Notes under the pieces: model-generated
Told to the model about the DNA's origin: nothing
The model's input: only the letters and a program-made list of their open reading frames with translations
Database searches by the model: none
Part shown: positions 1 to 9,101 of the stretch, piece after piece
How the letters are laid out: every line of letters starts with the position of its first letter
Numbering within the stretch: position 1 is the stretch's first letter
IMG/VR virus record: IMGVR_UViG_3300009425_000101
Location: 1-23,393 of that record
Reading direction: 5' to 3' (one strand)
DNA length: 23,393 nucleotides
Source: a virus
Position numbers and translations under genes: made by a program

Positions 1-542
1 GGTTTTATATTTGAAGAACTTATATGGAAATTTGGGTATGTAAATAATATTTCTACAGCGTCATCTTTTTCTCTCAATACTACTTGGGCACCATCATCAA
101 TCGATGATGGGGATGATATTATGAGCGTATTCGCCGTAGCGTCAACTTTTTTTATCGACACCTTATAGCCTACACCAGTGGTAGGCGTAAGCGTAGGTAG
201 TGTGACTGTAACACTGCCGCTTGAACAATCAACTAGTACAATGTGTCCATGACTTGATACCGTTAGGGCAGTTGATGTGGACAACCTAGTTAAATTACTA
301 TCGGCAAAGTTGGCATTGATAACGCTTAGACTTCCGGTGGGGGTTATTCTGTATTGAACATGAGTGGTTGTATCTATCCAGGTGTTGTATGGTTGAGTAT
401 AAGTGGGCGCAGAAACGCCACTGTTATTTGTAAATAAAGAATCTAATGAAGATAGGACTTTATCTATGCTAGTTTGTAAATTTGTTCCGCCGCTTGCTTG
501 TGTCGTAGTTGATACCGTATTCGCTGTGTAATCGTTTGACAT
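1..542 (-). CDS. Tail fibre-like protein, 3' end cut by the window edge
   Basis: An open frame starts at ATG 542 and runs off the left edge after about 180 codons, so the C-terminus is missing. A Shine-Dalgarno-like AAAGGTAA overlaps the stop codon of the upstream J-like gene, which supports this start and suggests translational coupling. The first 40 residues are rich in Ser, Thr and Asn. A later segment (about residues 95-165) reads like the beta-rich domain common in phage fibres: GHIVLVD, then alternating hydrophobics SVTVTLPTL, GYKVSIKKVD and NTLIISSP. Its place directly after J is where lambdoid phages put side-fibre or J-associated genes. A fibre or tip-decoration role is inferred from composition and position; no specific family was recognised. 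Confidence 0.7.
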   Translation of the reverse strand, partial: MSNDYTANTVSTTTQASGGTNLQTSIDKVLSSLDSLFTNNSGVSAPTYTQPYNTWIDTTTHVQYRITPTGSLSVINANFADSNLTRLSTSTALTVSSHGHIVLVDCSSGSVTVTLPTLTPTTGVGYKVSIKKVDATANTLIISSPSSIDDGAQVVLREKDDAVEILFTYPNFHISSSNIK

Positions 543-557
543 AAATATATTACCTTT

Positions 558-3500
558 TTAATAGCCTGTTATTTGAACGTTTATTGCCGTATTTGGTGCT
601 ACTACTCCTGAAATAGTATCTAGTGTGGTTATTATAGCTTGTGTTGTACTTGCCGACACTAATCTACATATGGAATTTGAGGTCAAAGCCTCAGGAGTAG
701 CAACTACTGAAGGTACTTGTGTGTATTTATCTTTGAAAGTTATTGTCACAAGCCCAGTTCCGTCAGTAGTTGCCCTATCTGTTTCAGTTGTACTTGGAAT
801 GTCATATTGCACTAAAAAACTATCAACAAACATGTCGTATGCAGGTGCTAAAGCTTCTAATGTTATTTTGTATTGAAAATATCTAGCCGAATATTGTCCA
901 GGTACCAATTCAGTATAATCTGTAAACGTTGTGTTATCTTGAGAGTTTCGCATAAATACTTTCATTGAACTGACTTCTGTTTTGCCCGTCCAATACCAAT
1001 CGTTCATATCTGTCCAATATAAATCGCCGATGTCTGTCCAATATATGCCGTTATCATTAAAAGTTTTAGAAGCTTCTGCTTTAACATACACATTTAAAAC
1101 TTCCCCTAAATCTTTCACTGGCGTTTCATAACTACCCAATAGTCCTATGGTGGGTGAAGATACCCACGGTGTAGTCAATGTGTTCCATTGCTGTGTGACT
1201 GTATTCCAAGTGTCGTAATTAAATGATTGTAACTCCAACCTATTGCCAGCAGAACTTGTAAAATCAAAACTTTCAGCATTGCTGAATATAAAAGGCACAG
1301 AGTCACTATAATTAAACGACTCTGTTTCTACTACAAAATTACTTAAAGTTCCCAATGGAAATCCATCTGACGCGTAATTATCAGCTACGCCCAAAGTATT
1401 TGTATTACCAGAAAATGCTAAAGCGCTAGTCGCTGTTGTTGATTCTATACCGGCAATTGAGATAGCTTTAATTAAAAACGTTCCGCCAGTGTTTAAAGTG
1501 TATGTATACGAATTGTTTAACGTTGTAAATATAGTTAGTGCCTCAGACCAAGTAGAGCCTTGCCGTATTTCATAATAAGCAATTAACCCGTATTCATCTA
1601 TAGGAACTTCTTTCCACGTAAATATTAGTGCAACGCCAGATCGATGAATAACAAATGTTTGAACTTGCGCTGGTATTACATCGCTAGTGCTAATTCTAAA
1701 TTTATTTTCTATAAATGTTGATTTTCTATTTAATAAATCCGACGATCTAACCCTTATATCATAAACCCCATCTGAATCAATAATTGCAATTGAATTATCA
1801 TCAGTGGTTTTCATTGCTGAAAATTCCGAACTATCGATACGATACTGGTATTCGTAATGTGTGGCTTGATTAACCTTACTCCAAGAAAATGAGGTATTAT
1901 TTAAAACCGATTTGCCATTTTTAAATAAAGTCCTATTTGAAACAAGCAAATTTGTAGGTGATTTTACATCGGGTAGCTTTTGATCAGGCGAGATGTCTAT
2001 CGGATTGTTGGTATATATTAAATCGTATTTTGAAGCATCGTACTTGTTGGCGGTTATATCATATTTGTTAGAATCATTTTCTTTTATATCAACAACTCTA
2101 TATAGCTCTCCTGCAGAATCGGTGCTATTTGATATACCGTATATTGCGTAAGGATTTGCTTTAAACCCCTTACTGTCCACCACAGTTATTGTGTTTATTG
2201 ATCCTATATTAGAAGGGTCAATTGTAAGTTTTTGAACTATACCATTCTGATCTAATATGCTTATAAAATAAGTTACACCCGCTAATAAAGTGACATCTCT
2301 ATCTAAAACTATAATAAGATCAGTCATAGATACTAGCCTACCACCAGATATTGAATTGGGCATATTATTATCGTATATCTCAATTACCTCACCTACATTT
2401 ATGCTAGAATGATCTAATCCAGCCGTGTATGTCACTGTTTCTGAGTTTAATACATCGCTTAATAGTTGATATTTACCTAATCTATGCGCCTGAGATCGAC
2501 TAGTACAGCCGAATGCGTATAACTCTTTTTTTACTTCCACGCCAACTTCATTTAAAAGCTTGTTGTTATATACTGTCTCAGTCGTTAAAGAATAATTATT
2601 TAATGGTTCATTATAAGATACAATTACTGTATTAGACTGTCTATCCAACTCTATAGATGAATAATTAAAGCCTTCCTCTAATACATTGGCGTTTGTAACT
2701 ATAGCTATTGCTTCGCTGGGGGAATCTTGAGTTAACTTTATTACTCCACCAAAATAATATAATACTGATAGGAAGTTATTTTGCATTTTTTTAAATATTG
2801 TAAGTGCTTGTTCTCTGTCAGTTATAGCGATATTAAACGTAAATCTTGGTTCCAAATTACCGCCTAAACCTGGAACTAAATCGTCGCAGTATTGAGCTAG
2901 CGTGTACAATTCGAACTTATCTATTTGCTCTACATCTATGCTGTCCCCTGCACCGTAACGTTTGTTAGTCATCAAATCCAACATGCACCAAACGGGATTA
3001 TTTGTGTACGCTGTTGTAAAAACACCATTCCAAATACCTATATATTTTCTAGTGAGAGGATTATAATTCTCAGGTATCTTTATCGCGTTTATACCTTTTA
3101 TGTGATAAGCCCTGTCTGGTAACTGTGTGCCGAATTGTGCAGCTTCAAACATTAAAGCCGCACCTGCTCTATTTGCATAGTTCATAGCGTAATCAATGAT
3201 ATTTGTGTATGATGCTATGTAAGTATCGTTTTGTAATTTTCCGGGGTTGGAACTATCGGCTGTTACACGGTCTATGACCATAGTTACTTCTTTTTCGTAC
3301 GGTAAAATATTGAATAAAAATGATTTTTCAATAGAACTAGTGGCAATACCAGAAATTGTCTTTTTGGCAATAACGTTACCGTTTATAGAAAACTGTAACG
3401 CGACTGATGTTCCGTTTACATTACCGTTGTTATCAATTGATGCCAATGAAGGTAGCCTTATTATAATATTCACTGACGTTATTTGATCATCTGCTATTGT

Positions 3501-3959
3501 TATAGTGTGTGGAATCGCCTTTTTTATTTGTGCATTAACACTGATAGTTGAACCACTTTTTTGAAACATCGGTGGGAAGCGTTGATCTTCAGTCCCAAGC
3601 ATCTGATATACTTGTACACCTTTAAAATTAAGATTGCCACCTTCATCTGCCAGTGGCGTTCCATTTAATAATATAGACCCTACCGGATTTGCAATATTTA
3701 CTGGGCCTTCAATTGGCCCTTCCGATATTATATCAATAAACTTGGCATAAGTGTCAGTGTGCATTACATCGCCGTTTATGTGACCACCAGGAGAACCTCC
3801 TCCCCCTCCTCCTTTACCTAACAACCCTCTCAATAACTGCGGTTGTGCCCCTTCTTCTATGCTATCTTCAACTTTTACTTTATATTGCACATTCCCTTGA
3901 GACTGTGGTTGTAATTGATTACCTGCAGGGAGTTTGGTTTGTATTTGATTCTTACTCAT
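558..3959 (-). CDS. J: Tip attachment protein J-like (central tail hub / receptor binding)
   Basis: At 1133 residues it nearly equals lambda gpJ (1132). A Gly-rich linker (about residues 49-59) is followed by the family signature DTYAKFIDIISEGPIEG (about 69-85), typical of the start of the gpJ hub. The middle holds the hub domains. About residues 650-860 contain two fibronectin-III-like stretches (SFSWSKVNQATHYEYQYR and ALIFTWKEVPIDEYGL). The C-terminal third is beta-rich and should hold the receptor-binding region; it includes three closely spaced YWT motifs (about 973-992). The ATG overlaps the stop of the I-like gene as ATGA, so the two are translationally coupled. Known role of the family: it forms the tail tip, engages the outer-membrane receptor and closes the tube. 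The host receptor cannot be deduced. Confidence 0.95.
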   Translation of the reverse strand: MSKNQIQTKLPAGNQLQPQSQGNVQYKVKVEDSIEEGAQPQLLRGLLGKGGGGGGSPGGHINGDVMHTDTYAKFIDIISEGPIEGPVNIANPVGSILLNGTPLADEGGNLNFKGVQVYQMLGTEDQRFPPMFQKSGSTISVNAQIKKAIPHTITIADDQITSVNIIIRLPSLASIDNNGNVNGTSVALQFSINGNVIAKKTISGIATSSIEKSFLFNILPYEKEVTMVIDRVTADSSNPGKLQNDTYIASYTNIIDYAMNYANRAGAALMFEAAQFGTQLPDRAYHIKGINAIKIPENYNPLTRKYIGIWNGVFTTAYTNNPVWCMLDLMTNKRYGAGDSIDVEQIDKFELYTLAQYCDDLVPGLGGNLEPRFTFNIAITDREQALTIFKKMQNNFLSVLYYFGGVIKLTQDSPSEAIAIVTNANVLEEGFNYSSIELDRQSNTVIVSYNEPLNNYSLTTETVYNNKLLNEVGVEVKKELYAFGCTSRSQAHRLGKYQLLSDVLNSETVTYTAGLDHSSINVGEVIEIYDNNMPNSISGGRLVSMTDLIIVLDRDVTLLAGVTYFISILDQNGIVQKLTIDPSNIGSINTITVVDSKGFKANPYAIYGISNSTDSAGELYRVVDIKENDSNKYDITANKYDASKYDLIYTNNPIDISPDQKLPDVKSPTNLLVSNRTLFKNGKSVLNNTSFSWSKVNQATHYEYQYRIDSSEFSAMKTTDDNSIAIIDSDGVYDIRVRSSDLLNRKSTFIENKFRISTSDVIPAQVQTFVIHRSGVALIFTWKEVPIDEYGLIAYYEIRQGSTWSEALTIFTTLNNSYTYTLNTGGTFLIKAISIAGIESTTATSALAFSGNTNTLGVADNYASDGFPLGTLSNFVVETESFNYSDSVPFIFSNAESFDFTSSAGNRLELQSFNYDTWNTVTQQWNTLTTPWVSSPTIGLLGSYETPVKDLGEVLNVYVKAEASKTFNDNGIYWTDIGDLYWTDMNDWYWTGKTEVSSMKVFMRNSQDNTTFTDYTELVPGQYSARYFQYKITLEALAPAYDMFVDSFLVQYDIPSTTETDRATTDGTGLVTITFKDKYTQVPSVVATPEALTSNSICRLVSASTTQAIITTLDTISGVVAPNTAINVQITGY

Positions 3960-4516
3960 ATTTTACTACCATCAACTGCTATGAAACCACTGGCTACTAA
4001 TGAACCTACCACCATCTCGCCGTATACAATTGGTATTGCCACACCTTCTTTTGACACGTTTCTAGCCCCATTGAAAATATTACTTTGTGTGCCACTATCA
4101 CTTTTGTCATAATCTGCGGGTGTCATAAAATGCGCCATGATAACATTTGATAAAATGCCAATGCCAGCCAATATCAAAGGGTTACCCAATGTTCCAAAAC
4201 TAAAATAATCTAAAACAACACCGGCGGCTATTAACAAAACTCCTTCTGCACTTTTAATAAAATCGCCTTTATCACCTCTAGTTAGTGGGATAATGTCCAT
4301 CTTATTAAACCCGTAACTTGCGGCGGTTAAATCATTTAACTCTAGTTGCTTGCCATCAGCCACAACAATATAATCATATGCTCGCAAATCTTTCTTAAAC
4401 TCTATAAAGTTAGCGTTTAACGCTCTAAAAACTTCACCTACAGATTTAACATGAAATGATAAGTTTCTTTGATATTTTTCTGCCAATGTCCCGTGTAGTG
4501 TTATTTGCTTTAGCAC
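3956..4516 (-). CDS. I: Lambda gpI-like tail assembly protein
   Basis: This 186-residue protein lies between the K-like and J-like genes, as gpI does in lambda. The N-terminus (ITLHGTLAEKYQRNL, then SVGEVFRALNANF) matches the ubiquitin-like beginning typical of gpI. Residues about 92-131 form a Gly- and Ile-rich hydrophobic stretch, also usual in this family. The gpI similarity begins within three residues of the ATG at 4516, so the 71-bp overlap with the end of the K-like gene looks real and not a start-site error. Its stop overlaps the J start by four bases. In lambda gpI is needed for tail-tip assembly but is not found in the mature tail. Confidence 0.9.
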   Translation of the reverse strand: MLKQITLHGTLAEKYQRNLSFHVKSVGEVFRALNANFIEFKKDLRAYDYIVVADGKQLELNDLTAASYGFNKMDIIPLTRGDKGDFIKSAEGVLLIAAGVVLDYFSFGTLGNPLILAGIGILSNVIMAHFMTPADYDKSDSGTQSNIFNGARNVSKEGVAIPIVYGEMVVGSLVASGFIAVDGSKI

Positions 4517-5243
4517 GTCTCATCCCTCGTTCAATTCTACTAGCATATTTTCCAAGATTTTCTTCCACACTCAATTTACCTTCTAAGTGGTGGATCACTC
4601 TGCCGTTACCTGTGTATATAGCGCCGTGATTTATACACTTACTTCGACCTAGCTTCATTGCTAGTATATCACCTATTTGCAATTCTGTTGTAATGTCAAA
4701 CTCTTCCATTCCCAATCTTTCAAATTGGGTTAAATATAAACTATCGGCTCTTTCTGTAGTTTCCCACCACCCATAATCACTATATACCAAGGGTAAATCT
4801 ATATTAAATGTTGTAAAATAAAAATCCCTTATAAGCGTAAAGCAATCAAATACGTTATAATAATATCGCCTACCTTTTAGAGTATTATATATAATATCCT
4901 TCCCATATAATACAACATCGGAACATAACTTATTGTCTAGATGGGATAAGAATACAATAGACCCTGGCACGTTCCAAGCCTCACAAGTGTTTATATCTGA
5001 TAAAGTCACAGCTGGGGTACTTGATTCGACATGAGAATGAAAAATAGAAAATAGATACTGAGAATGCTTTATCATCACAGAGTTATCTATGGCGAAATGA
5101 TTTATTTTGTCTTTTGCTGTATTTTCACATTCAACAAACGTTAACTCATCAAATTCTTTTACAATTAAACCGCAAGATTCTTCTGGATATTTTGATTTAG
5201 CATATTCTTGTATTTCAAAATTTAAATCTTCAGTTATCATCAT
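4446..5243 (-). CDS. K: Lambda gpK-like tail tip protein, JAMM (MPN) plus NlpC/P60 domains
   Basis: The protein has 265 residues in two domains. The N-terminal JAMM/Mov34 metallopeptidase-like domain shows PEESCG (E22), the FHSH motif (H69, H71) and a downstream acidic ligand in TLSD (D83); Thr replaces the usual Ser of the SxxD motif. The C-terminal NlpC/P60 cysteine-peptidase domain has the catalytic Cys in the DCFTLIRDFY motif (C134) and a His in NHGAIY, followed by RVIHH. In lambda gpK is needed for tail-tip assembly, and the NlpC/P60 fold suggests peptidoglycan cleavage during entry. Two ATGs are adjacent at the start, with no strong ribosome-binding site. The last 23 codons also encode the N-terminus of the I-like protein in another frame. 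Confidence 0.92.
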   Translation of the reverse strand: MMITEDLNFEIQEYAKSKYPEESCGLIVKEFDELTFVECENTAKDKINHFAIDNSVMIKHSQYLFSIFHSHVESSTPAVTLSDINTCEAWNVPGSIVFLSHLDNKLCSDVVLYGKDIIYNTLKGRRYYYNVFDCFTLIRDFYFTTFNIDLPLVYSDYGWWETTERADSLYLTQFERLGMEEFDITTELQIGDILAMKLGRSKCINHGAIYTGNGRVIHHLEGKLSVEENLGKYASRIERGMRRAKANNTTRDIGRKISKKLIISC

Positions 5244-5272
5244 AAATTTACTTATTATAATATTATATTACC

Positions 5273-5281
5273 ATTATAACA
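5273..5281 (-). promoter_or_regulatory. Possible extended -10 box upstream of K-I-J
   Basis: On the minus strand this reads TGTTATAAT, an extended -10 match 30 bases upstream of the K-like ATG. No convincing -35 is present and the surroundings are very AT-rich, so a chance match is likely. Confidence 0.2.
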
Positions 5282-5286
5282 TACTT

Positions 5287-5417
5287 TTAACTTATTTTTA
5301 AGTTCTTCAATTTCGATTCTATATTTTCTTGCCACACTTTCTTTTTTTTAACCCTATGCTTAATTCTAACCATAGTTCCATTTTTGCCAATTGTTTTTCT
5401 ATTTCATACTTTGTCAT
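5287..5417 (-). CDS. Possible small coiled-coil protein, interrupted at an A8 run
   Basis: ATG 5417 opens a 32-codon frame ending at 5319, beginning MTKYEIEKQLAKMELWLEL. It is Lys/Glu-rich and likely helical. After the codons TTA AAA AAA a -1 shift would extend it to TAA at 5287, giving 43 residues that stay helical (VWQENIESKLKNLKIS). The eight-A run contains A AAA AAA in the correct phase for -1 slippage, but a homopolymer length error would look the same. An AGGAT lies about 13 bases upstream, which is a weak ribosome site. It sits in the 248-base gap between L and K, where lambda has no gene. No family was recognised and it may not be translated. Confidence 0.35.
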
Positions 5418-5491
5418 TTATTTTTTTATAATCCTATTTAGTTGTTATGTTTTTAAAATATGCGGTTTATGATGTAAACTATTTACTTTAT

Positions 5492-6202
5492 TTAAAATCT
5501 TGGTATTAACGGAAAGAAAGCCCCCTGAACGTCAGCAGTCTTGTCAACAGCCTGAAAGCGTTTGACGCAATCATCTAACCTTTTACCACATTGATCATTT
5601 TTTTTACTTGTCACATTGCCTAACTCGTCAAAAAAAGCATCCCCTGTGTATGGACAAGTTCCTTGTACGAATACATCATTAACGAGTCTACGATATCTAA
5701 AGGCACAAGACCTAGTAAACTGACCTCTAGGTATCATTACTGTCTCTAAATCTAAAGGGTTTTTCATTTCCCATTGAATAACGTTCTTATTATGCTTTGT
5801 TTTTTTATTTAAAATCCATCTATCCTTACTAATAAAAGCACCCAAACCGCCTTTATCCTTGTCATCTAAATACTTATAAAAAACTTTATATCTAGTTAAA
5901 GTAGCACCCAACAAACTGTTAAAAGATTTTAAAGTTTGGTTATAAGTGCCACCTATGTTAGAAACCTGTAATGTAGGTCTTGGCATTGTCCCTGACGAAT
6001 TTATTTCAAATCCTTCTGATTTTATAGGCGCAGCTGTATATTCATTTCCATTATATTTTAATTTACTCATATCATTATCTAATTGGTTTGCTAGATACAA
6101 TATTGTTGTCGTATTATCAGGTGTCAATTTAGTTAAATCTAAATCATGCAAAGTAATTACCGCGTCAGTTTGTAAAGGCGTTATATCTTCTGTAATATTC
6201 AT
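5492..6202 (-). CDS. L: Lambda gpL-like minor tail protein with four-cysteine Fe-S motif
   Basis: This 236-residue protein lies between the M-like and K-like genes. The C-terminal domain has four cysteines, C166, C183, C205 and C212, in the contexts SCAFRYRR, GTCPYTG, DQCGKRL and DDCVKRF. In lambda gpL the corresponding cysteines bind an iron-sulphur cluster, and this spacing fits that arrangement. The N-terminal half (EGFEINSSGTMPRPTLQVSNIGG, with cluster-free beta character) matches the gpL body that forms part of the tail tip under the tape measure. Cluster binding here is inferred from conserved cysteines. The gene begins 12 bases after the M-like stop. Confidence 0.93.
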   Translation of the reverse strand: MNITEDITPLQTDAVITLHDLDLTKLTPDNTTTILYLANQLDNDMSKLKYNGNEYTAAPIKSEGFEINSSGTMPRPTLQVSNIGGTYNQTLKSFNSLLGATLTRYKVFYKYLDDKDKGGLGAFISKDRWILNKKTKHNKNVIQWEMKNPLDLETVMIPRGQFTRSCAFRYRRLVNDVFVQGTCPYTGDAFFDELGNVTSKKNDQCGKRLDDCVKRFQAVDKTADVQGAFFPLIPRF

Positions 6203-6214
6203 ATCGTACCCTTA

Positions 6215-6565
6215 TTAAAAGCCATAAGCAGTTTTAAACTTTATGGTAACATTACTTGTTGTAACTGCATTTCTTTCTGTTTTTAATGAGTCTTTAACAT
6301 ACCTGACTGTTTCAGGCATTAACGTATCTGGGTTATTCCATATAAAAGCTTTAACCGCAGTTTGGTTGTCTATGAAGGTTTTTACAACTACAGTGCTAGC
6401 TAAACTCAATATATCCCAATTTAACTCATACATAGTTTCTTTTACATTTACACCATCATTTGATAGTTGCTCATAGCCGTCACCAAAAGCGGCAGTTAAA
6501 GTTCTGTAATCAAAAGTCTCAGTTATCTTACTAGGGTTTACTATTGTTGTTGGGAAAGTGTCCAT
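6215..6565 (-). CDS. M: Lambda gpM-like minor tail protein (distal tail)
   Basis: This 116-residue protein is the usual length of lambda gpM (109). It contains the family pattern DYRTLTAAFGDGYEQLSNDGVN near residues 19-40, which is characteristic of the phage minor tail / distal tail family, and it ends with a beta-rich segment (NVTIKFKTAYGF). It lies between the tape measure and the L-like gene, exactly as in lambda, with three bases separating it from the tape measure stop. Its expected role is to form the first ring of the tail tip on which tube assembly starts. Confidence 0.92.
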   Translation of the reverse strand: MDTFPTTIVNPSKITETFDYRTLTAAFGDGYEQLSNDGVNVKETMYELNWDILSLASTVVVKTFIDNQTAVKAFIWNNPDTLMPETVRYVKDSLKTERNAVTTSNVTIKFKTAYGF

Positions 6566-6568
6566 TAA

Positions 6569-8689
6569 TTAACCTCTATGCAATAAACCGCCCACACGCG
6601 ATTCTTTTATTAATTTTTCGGTTATTTTCGCATTTACTAACTTAGATATGTCAGTGGCTTGCTCACTTTGACTCTTAGCGTTATTTGAAGAACCAGACCC
6701 GCCATTGTCACTTGTTATGTTTGTATTAACTACCATCTGCACTGGCACATTTGATCGGTTGAATGAGGAACTTAAGGGTATAGCTGCGTCATTTGCAGCC
6801 TGTAACGATAATCCTCTTGTTCCAGATAACAAATTTCCGCCAGCACTACTTGCGACTGCGCCACTAGCAGAACTTGCAACAGAACCACCCACAGAGCCAA
6901 AAAGCCCACTAAATAAACTGCCTAAACCTTTTATTGCGTTTAAAGCTTCTGCTTCTATGCCCATTCTTATCATGTCAGATATTATTGAAGAAGCCATCTG
7001 TTTAAACGCCTGACTCGCAGTTAAAGTTCCTGTGACAAGTCCAGACATGCTATCAGCGAAACTAGACGCTAAATCATTAGATAAATTGTTTAATGATTTA
7101 TATAAATTTATCATGCTTTTATCTTTTGCTATTGTATTTAAAGACTTTTGCGAAGCTTCAACTTTATTTCCATTACTGGCAGCGGTATTCATTTCTGCAG
7201 CTGCCATAGCTATGTCATCTTTTAATTTTTGATAGGATGAACCTAAATTAATAATATCAGTATTTGAATCAGATATTTCCGAAGAAGTTCTAATGAACTC
7301 TTTTATTTGTTGATTAGCTTCGTTAATGCCAGCCAGTTTAAAAGTTTGTCCAGACGTTAATGAAGCATCACTTTTAATTTTTTGCATCATAGGGCTAATA
7401 CCTAACAATTGCTGTCGAACAGTTTCTAACTGTTTAAGATAAGTCACATAATTATTAGATGTTTCAGCCACTGTTTCTTTCTGACCTTTCATCACAGATA
7501 ATGATTTTTTAGACGTATCAGCAATTGCCAATGCTGATACTGCAACCCTGTTTAACTCAGAGTCCAGCTGCTTATTTATGCTTATTTCTTTTGTTGTGTT
7601 TTCAACTGCCTGTACTGTACTATCTATCTTGCCTTTATTAGAAATAGATTTGAAAACATCAGAATCAGTCCCCAATAATGGTTCTGTTTTTTTCAATGTA
7701 CCATCACCTAAACCGAATTGAGTGTTATTTGCTCTATCAGCTATATGCAAAAAACTCTGCAACTCTTTTTTTGCAGGGATTATTCCAGAAACAAACTTGG
7801 AAAAATCCATTTCCCTAATGGACTCTGAAAAATTCTTTACTGTTTGTTCTCCACTTTTTAAACTTTTAAATAACCCACTTATACCATCCATAACCCCTGT
7901 TAAACTGTCTGCAAAGCTATTAACTCCTGTGCTTTCTTGCAGTAAAGAATCCATAGACCCAACTAACTTATCAAAAGAGTTACTTAATCTAACAACCCCT
8001 TGGGCGTTTGTTCTTTGCATACTACTTTGCATGTTATCTAATTCAGGTGCTATGTCTAACAAGGCCTCAAAAAATTGCCTACTGGATATTTTACCCTCAA
8101 GCATTTGTGCCCGCATCGTTTCAGTTCCACCTGAAGCATCAAGAAAAAACTTTTTAAGTTTACTACCCAATGCTGGGAAATCTGTAATCACTGAATTGTA
8201 CTCTTGAGCTTGCAAAGTACCCTTTTCAAATACTTGCCCCAACTGTATTATTCCTCCCCTGGCTTGTTGTGCGGTGGTTCCAGATTGAGATATACCTTCA
8301 GTTATAGCTTGAGTCACAGCCAATAAGTCTTTTTGTGAAGCGCCAAGTTCACCCATATTCAAAGCTAATGCTCTATAAGTATCAGAAGTACCTTCCAAAC
8401 TTGTGCTAGTTCTTTGTGCTATTGCAAATAACTTATCTTGCACATCTATTAAATTTGTACCTGCTTCACTAGAAGCTTTAATTGTGTTGGCATATGTTGT
8501 CCATCCATCAGCTGCTTTAAGTATCTCTACAGTACCCAAACCTATGCCTAAAAACCCAAGACTTGATTTTAATAAACCTAACGAATTAGAGGCGACTTTG
8601 CTCTTATCGCCCATATCTTTTATTTGTTTACTAGTATTACTCGCACCTTTAGTCTGCAAATCTATAAAAACGCTGTAGCTAGTTGCCAT
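6569..8689 (-). CDS. Tail tape measure protein
   Basis: The protein has 706 residues and is Ser-, Ala- and Gly-rich with long helical stretches. Residues about 60-240 carry the tape-measure N-terminal domain, including ANTIKASSEAG, LFAIAQRTSTSLEGTSDTYRAL, ITEGISQSGTTAQQARGG and LGQVFEKGTLQAQEYNSV. The C-terminal 130 residues include the Gly/Ala-rich segment (LGSLFSGLFGSVGGSVASS) and a GGLLHRG end typical of lambda H-like proteins. It is shorter than lambda gpH (853), so at the usual 0.15 nm per residue the tail would be roughly 105 nm (inference). The ATG at 8689 overlaps the preceding gene by 11 bases. Confidence 0.95.
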   Translation of the reverse strand: MATSYSVFIDLQTKGASNTSKQIKDMGDKSKVASNSLGLLKSSLGFLGIGLGTVEILKAADGWTTYANTIKASSEAGTNLIDVQDKLFAIAQRTSTSLEGTSDTYRALALNMGELGASQKDLLAVTQAITEGISQSGTTAQQARGGIIQLGQVFEKGTLQAQEYNSVITDFPALGSKLKKFFLDASGGTETMRAQMLEGKISSRQFFEALLDIAPELDNMQSSMQRTNAQGVVRLSNSFDKLVGSMDSLLQESTGVNSFADSLTGVMDGISGLFKSLKSGEQTVKNFSESIREMDFSKFVSGIIPAKKELQSFLHIADRANNTQFGLGDGTLKKTEPLLGTDSDVFKSISNKGKIDSTVQAVENTTKEISINKQLDSELNRVAVSALAIADTSKKSLSVMKGQKETVAETSNNYVTYLKQLETVRQQLLGISPMMQKIKSDASLTSGQTFKLAGINEANQQIKEFIRTSSEISDSNTDIINLGSSYQKLKDDIAMAAAEMNTAASNGNKVEASQKSLNTIAKDKSMINLYKSLNNLSNDLASSFADSMSGLVTGTLTASQAFKQMASSIISDMIRMGIEAEALNAIKGLGSLFSGLFGSVGGSVASSASGAVASSAGGNLLSGTRGLSLQAANDAAIPLSSSFNRSNVPVQMVVNTNITSDNGGSGSSNNAKSQSEQATDISKLVNAKITEKLIKESRVGGLLHRG

Positions 8690-9101
8690 TTTCTAAATCC
8701 TCTTTTTTAAAATCAAACTTAGTATGGGCTAATGCTATTTTGTACACGCCGATAGGCGCTTGCTTAGAGCCACCATTTTCTAAATTTTCTGAATAGTCTA
8801 AATTATTTTGTATAAAAATACGGTTATCTCTTGTAGATTTATAAGACTTGACCTTATTTGTAGCTAAGTTTATAACCTCTCCTGGACCTTTAACCTGTGA
8901 CTCATCATTAGACTTTTGATTTATAGATACATGATGATTCGACCGGTATAGAGTTGTGTCTATTGGAGACAAGTCTGTGATTGATGCCACATTTTCTACA
9001 ACATAATTTTTTACTGATTTATCAAAAGCTTTTATGATATTTAATGATAGTTTGTCCATCGCATTTGGAAGCTGTGAAATAGATATATTTATGTTAGGCA
9101 T
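8679..9101 (-). CDS. HK97 gp10-like tail completion / neck protein
   Basis: This 140-residue protein has the C-terminal signature of HK97-gp10 family proteins: NLDYSENLENGGSKQAPIG followed by VYKIALAHTKF. Upstream is the common SPIDTTLYRSNHHVSI segment. Family members usually sit at the neck or tail completion ring and are encoded beside the head-tail connector and tail terminator genes. Here the gene lies between the tail assembly chaperones and the tape measure, a displaced location. Its ATG overlaps the end of the chaperone -1 frame by eight bases, and its own end overlaps the tape measure start, so it is embedded in the operon. The family call is good; a role in tail completion is inferred. 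Confidence 0.8.
   Translation of the reverse strand: MPNINISISQLPNAMDKLSLNIIKAFDKSVKNYVVENVASITDLSPIDTTLYRSNHHVSINQKSNDESQVKGPGEVINLATNKVKSYKSTRDNRIFIQNNLDYSENLENGGSKQAPIGVYKIALAHTKFDFKKEDLENGN

Noticed and set aside
7722-8207. 161-codon plus-strand ORF
   Set aside because: It lies entirely inside the tape measure gene in the opposite direction, without ribosome site or recognisable domains; shadow frame.
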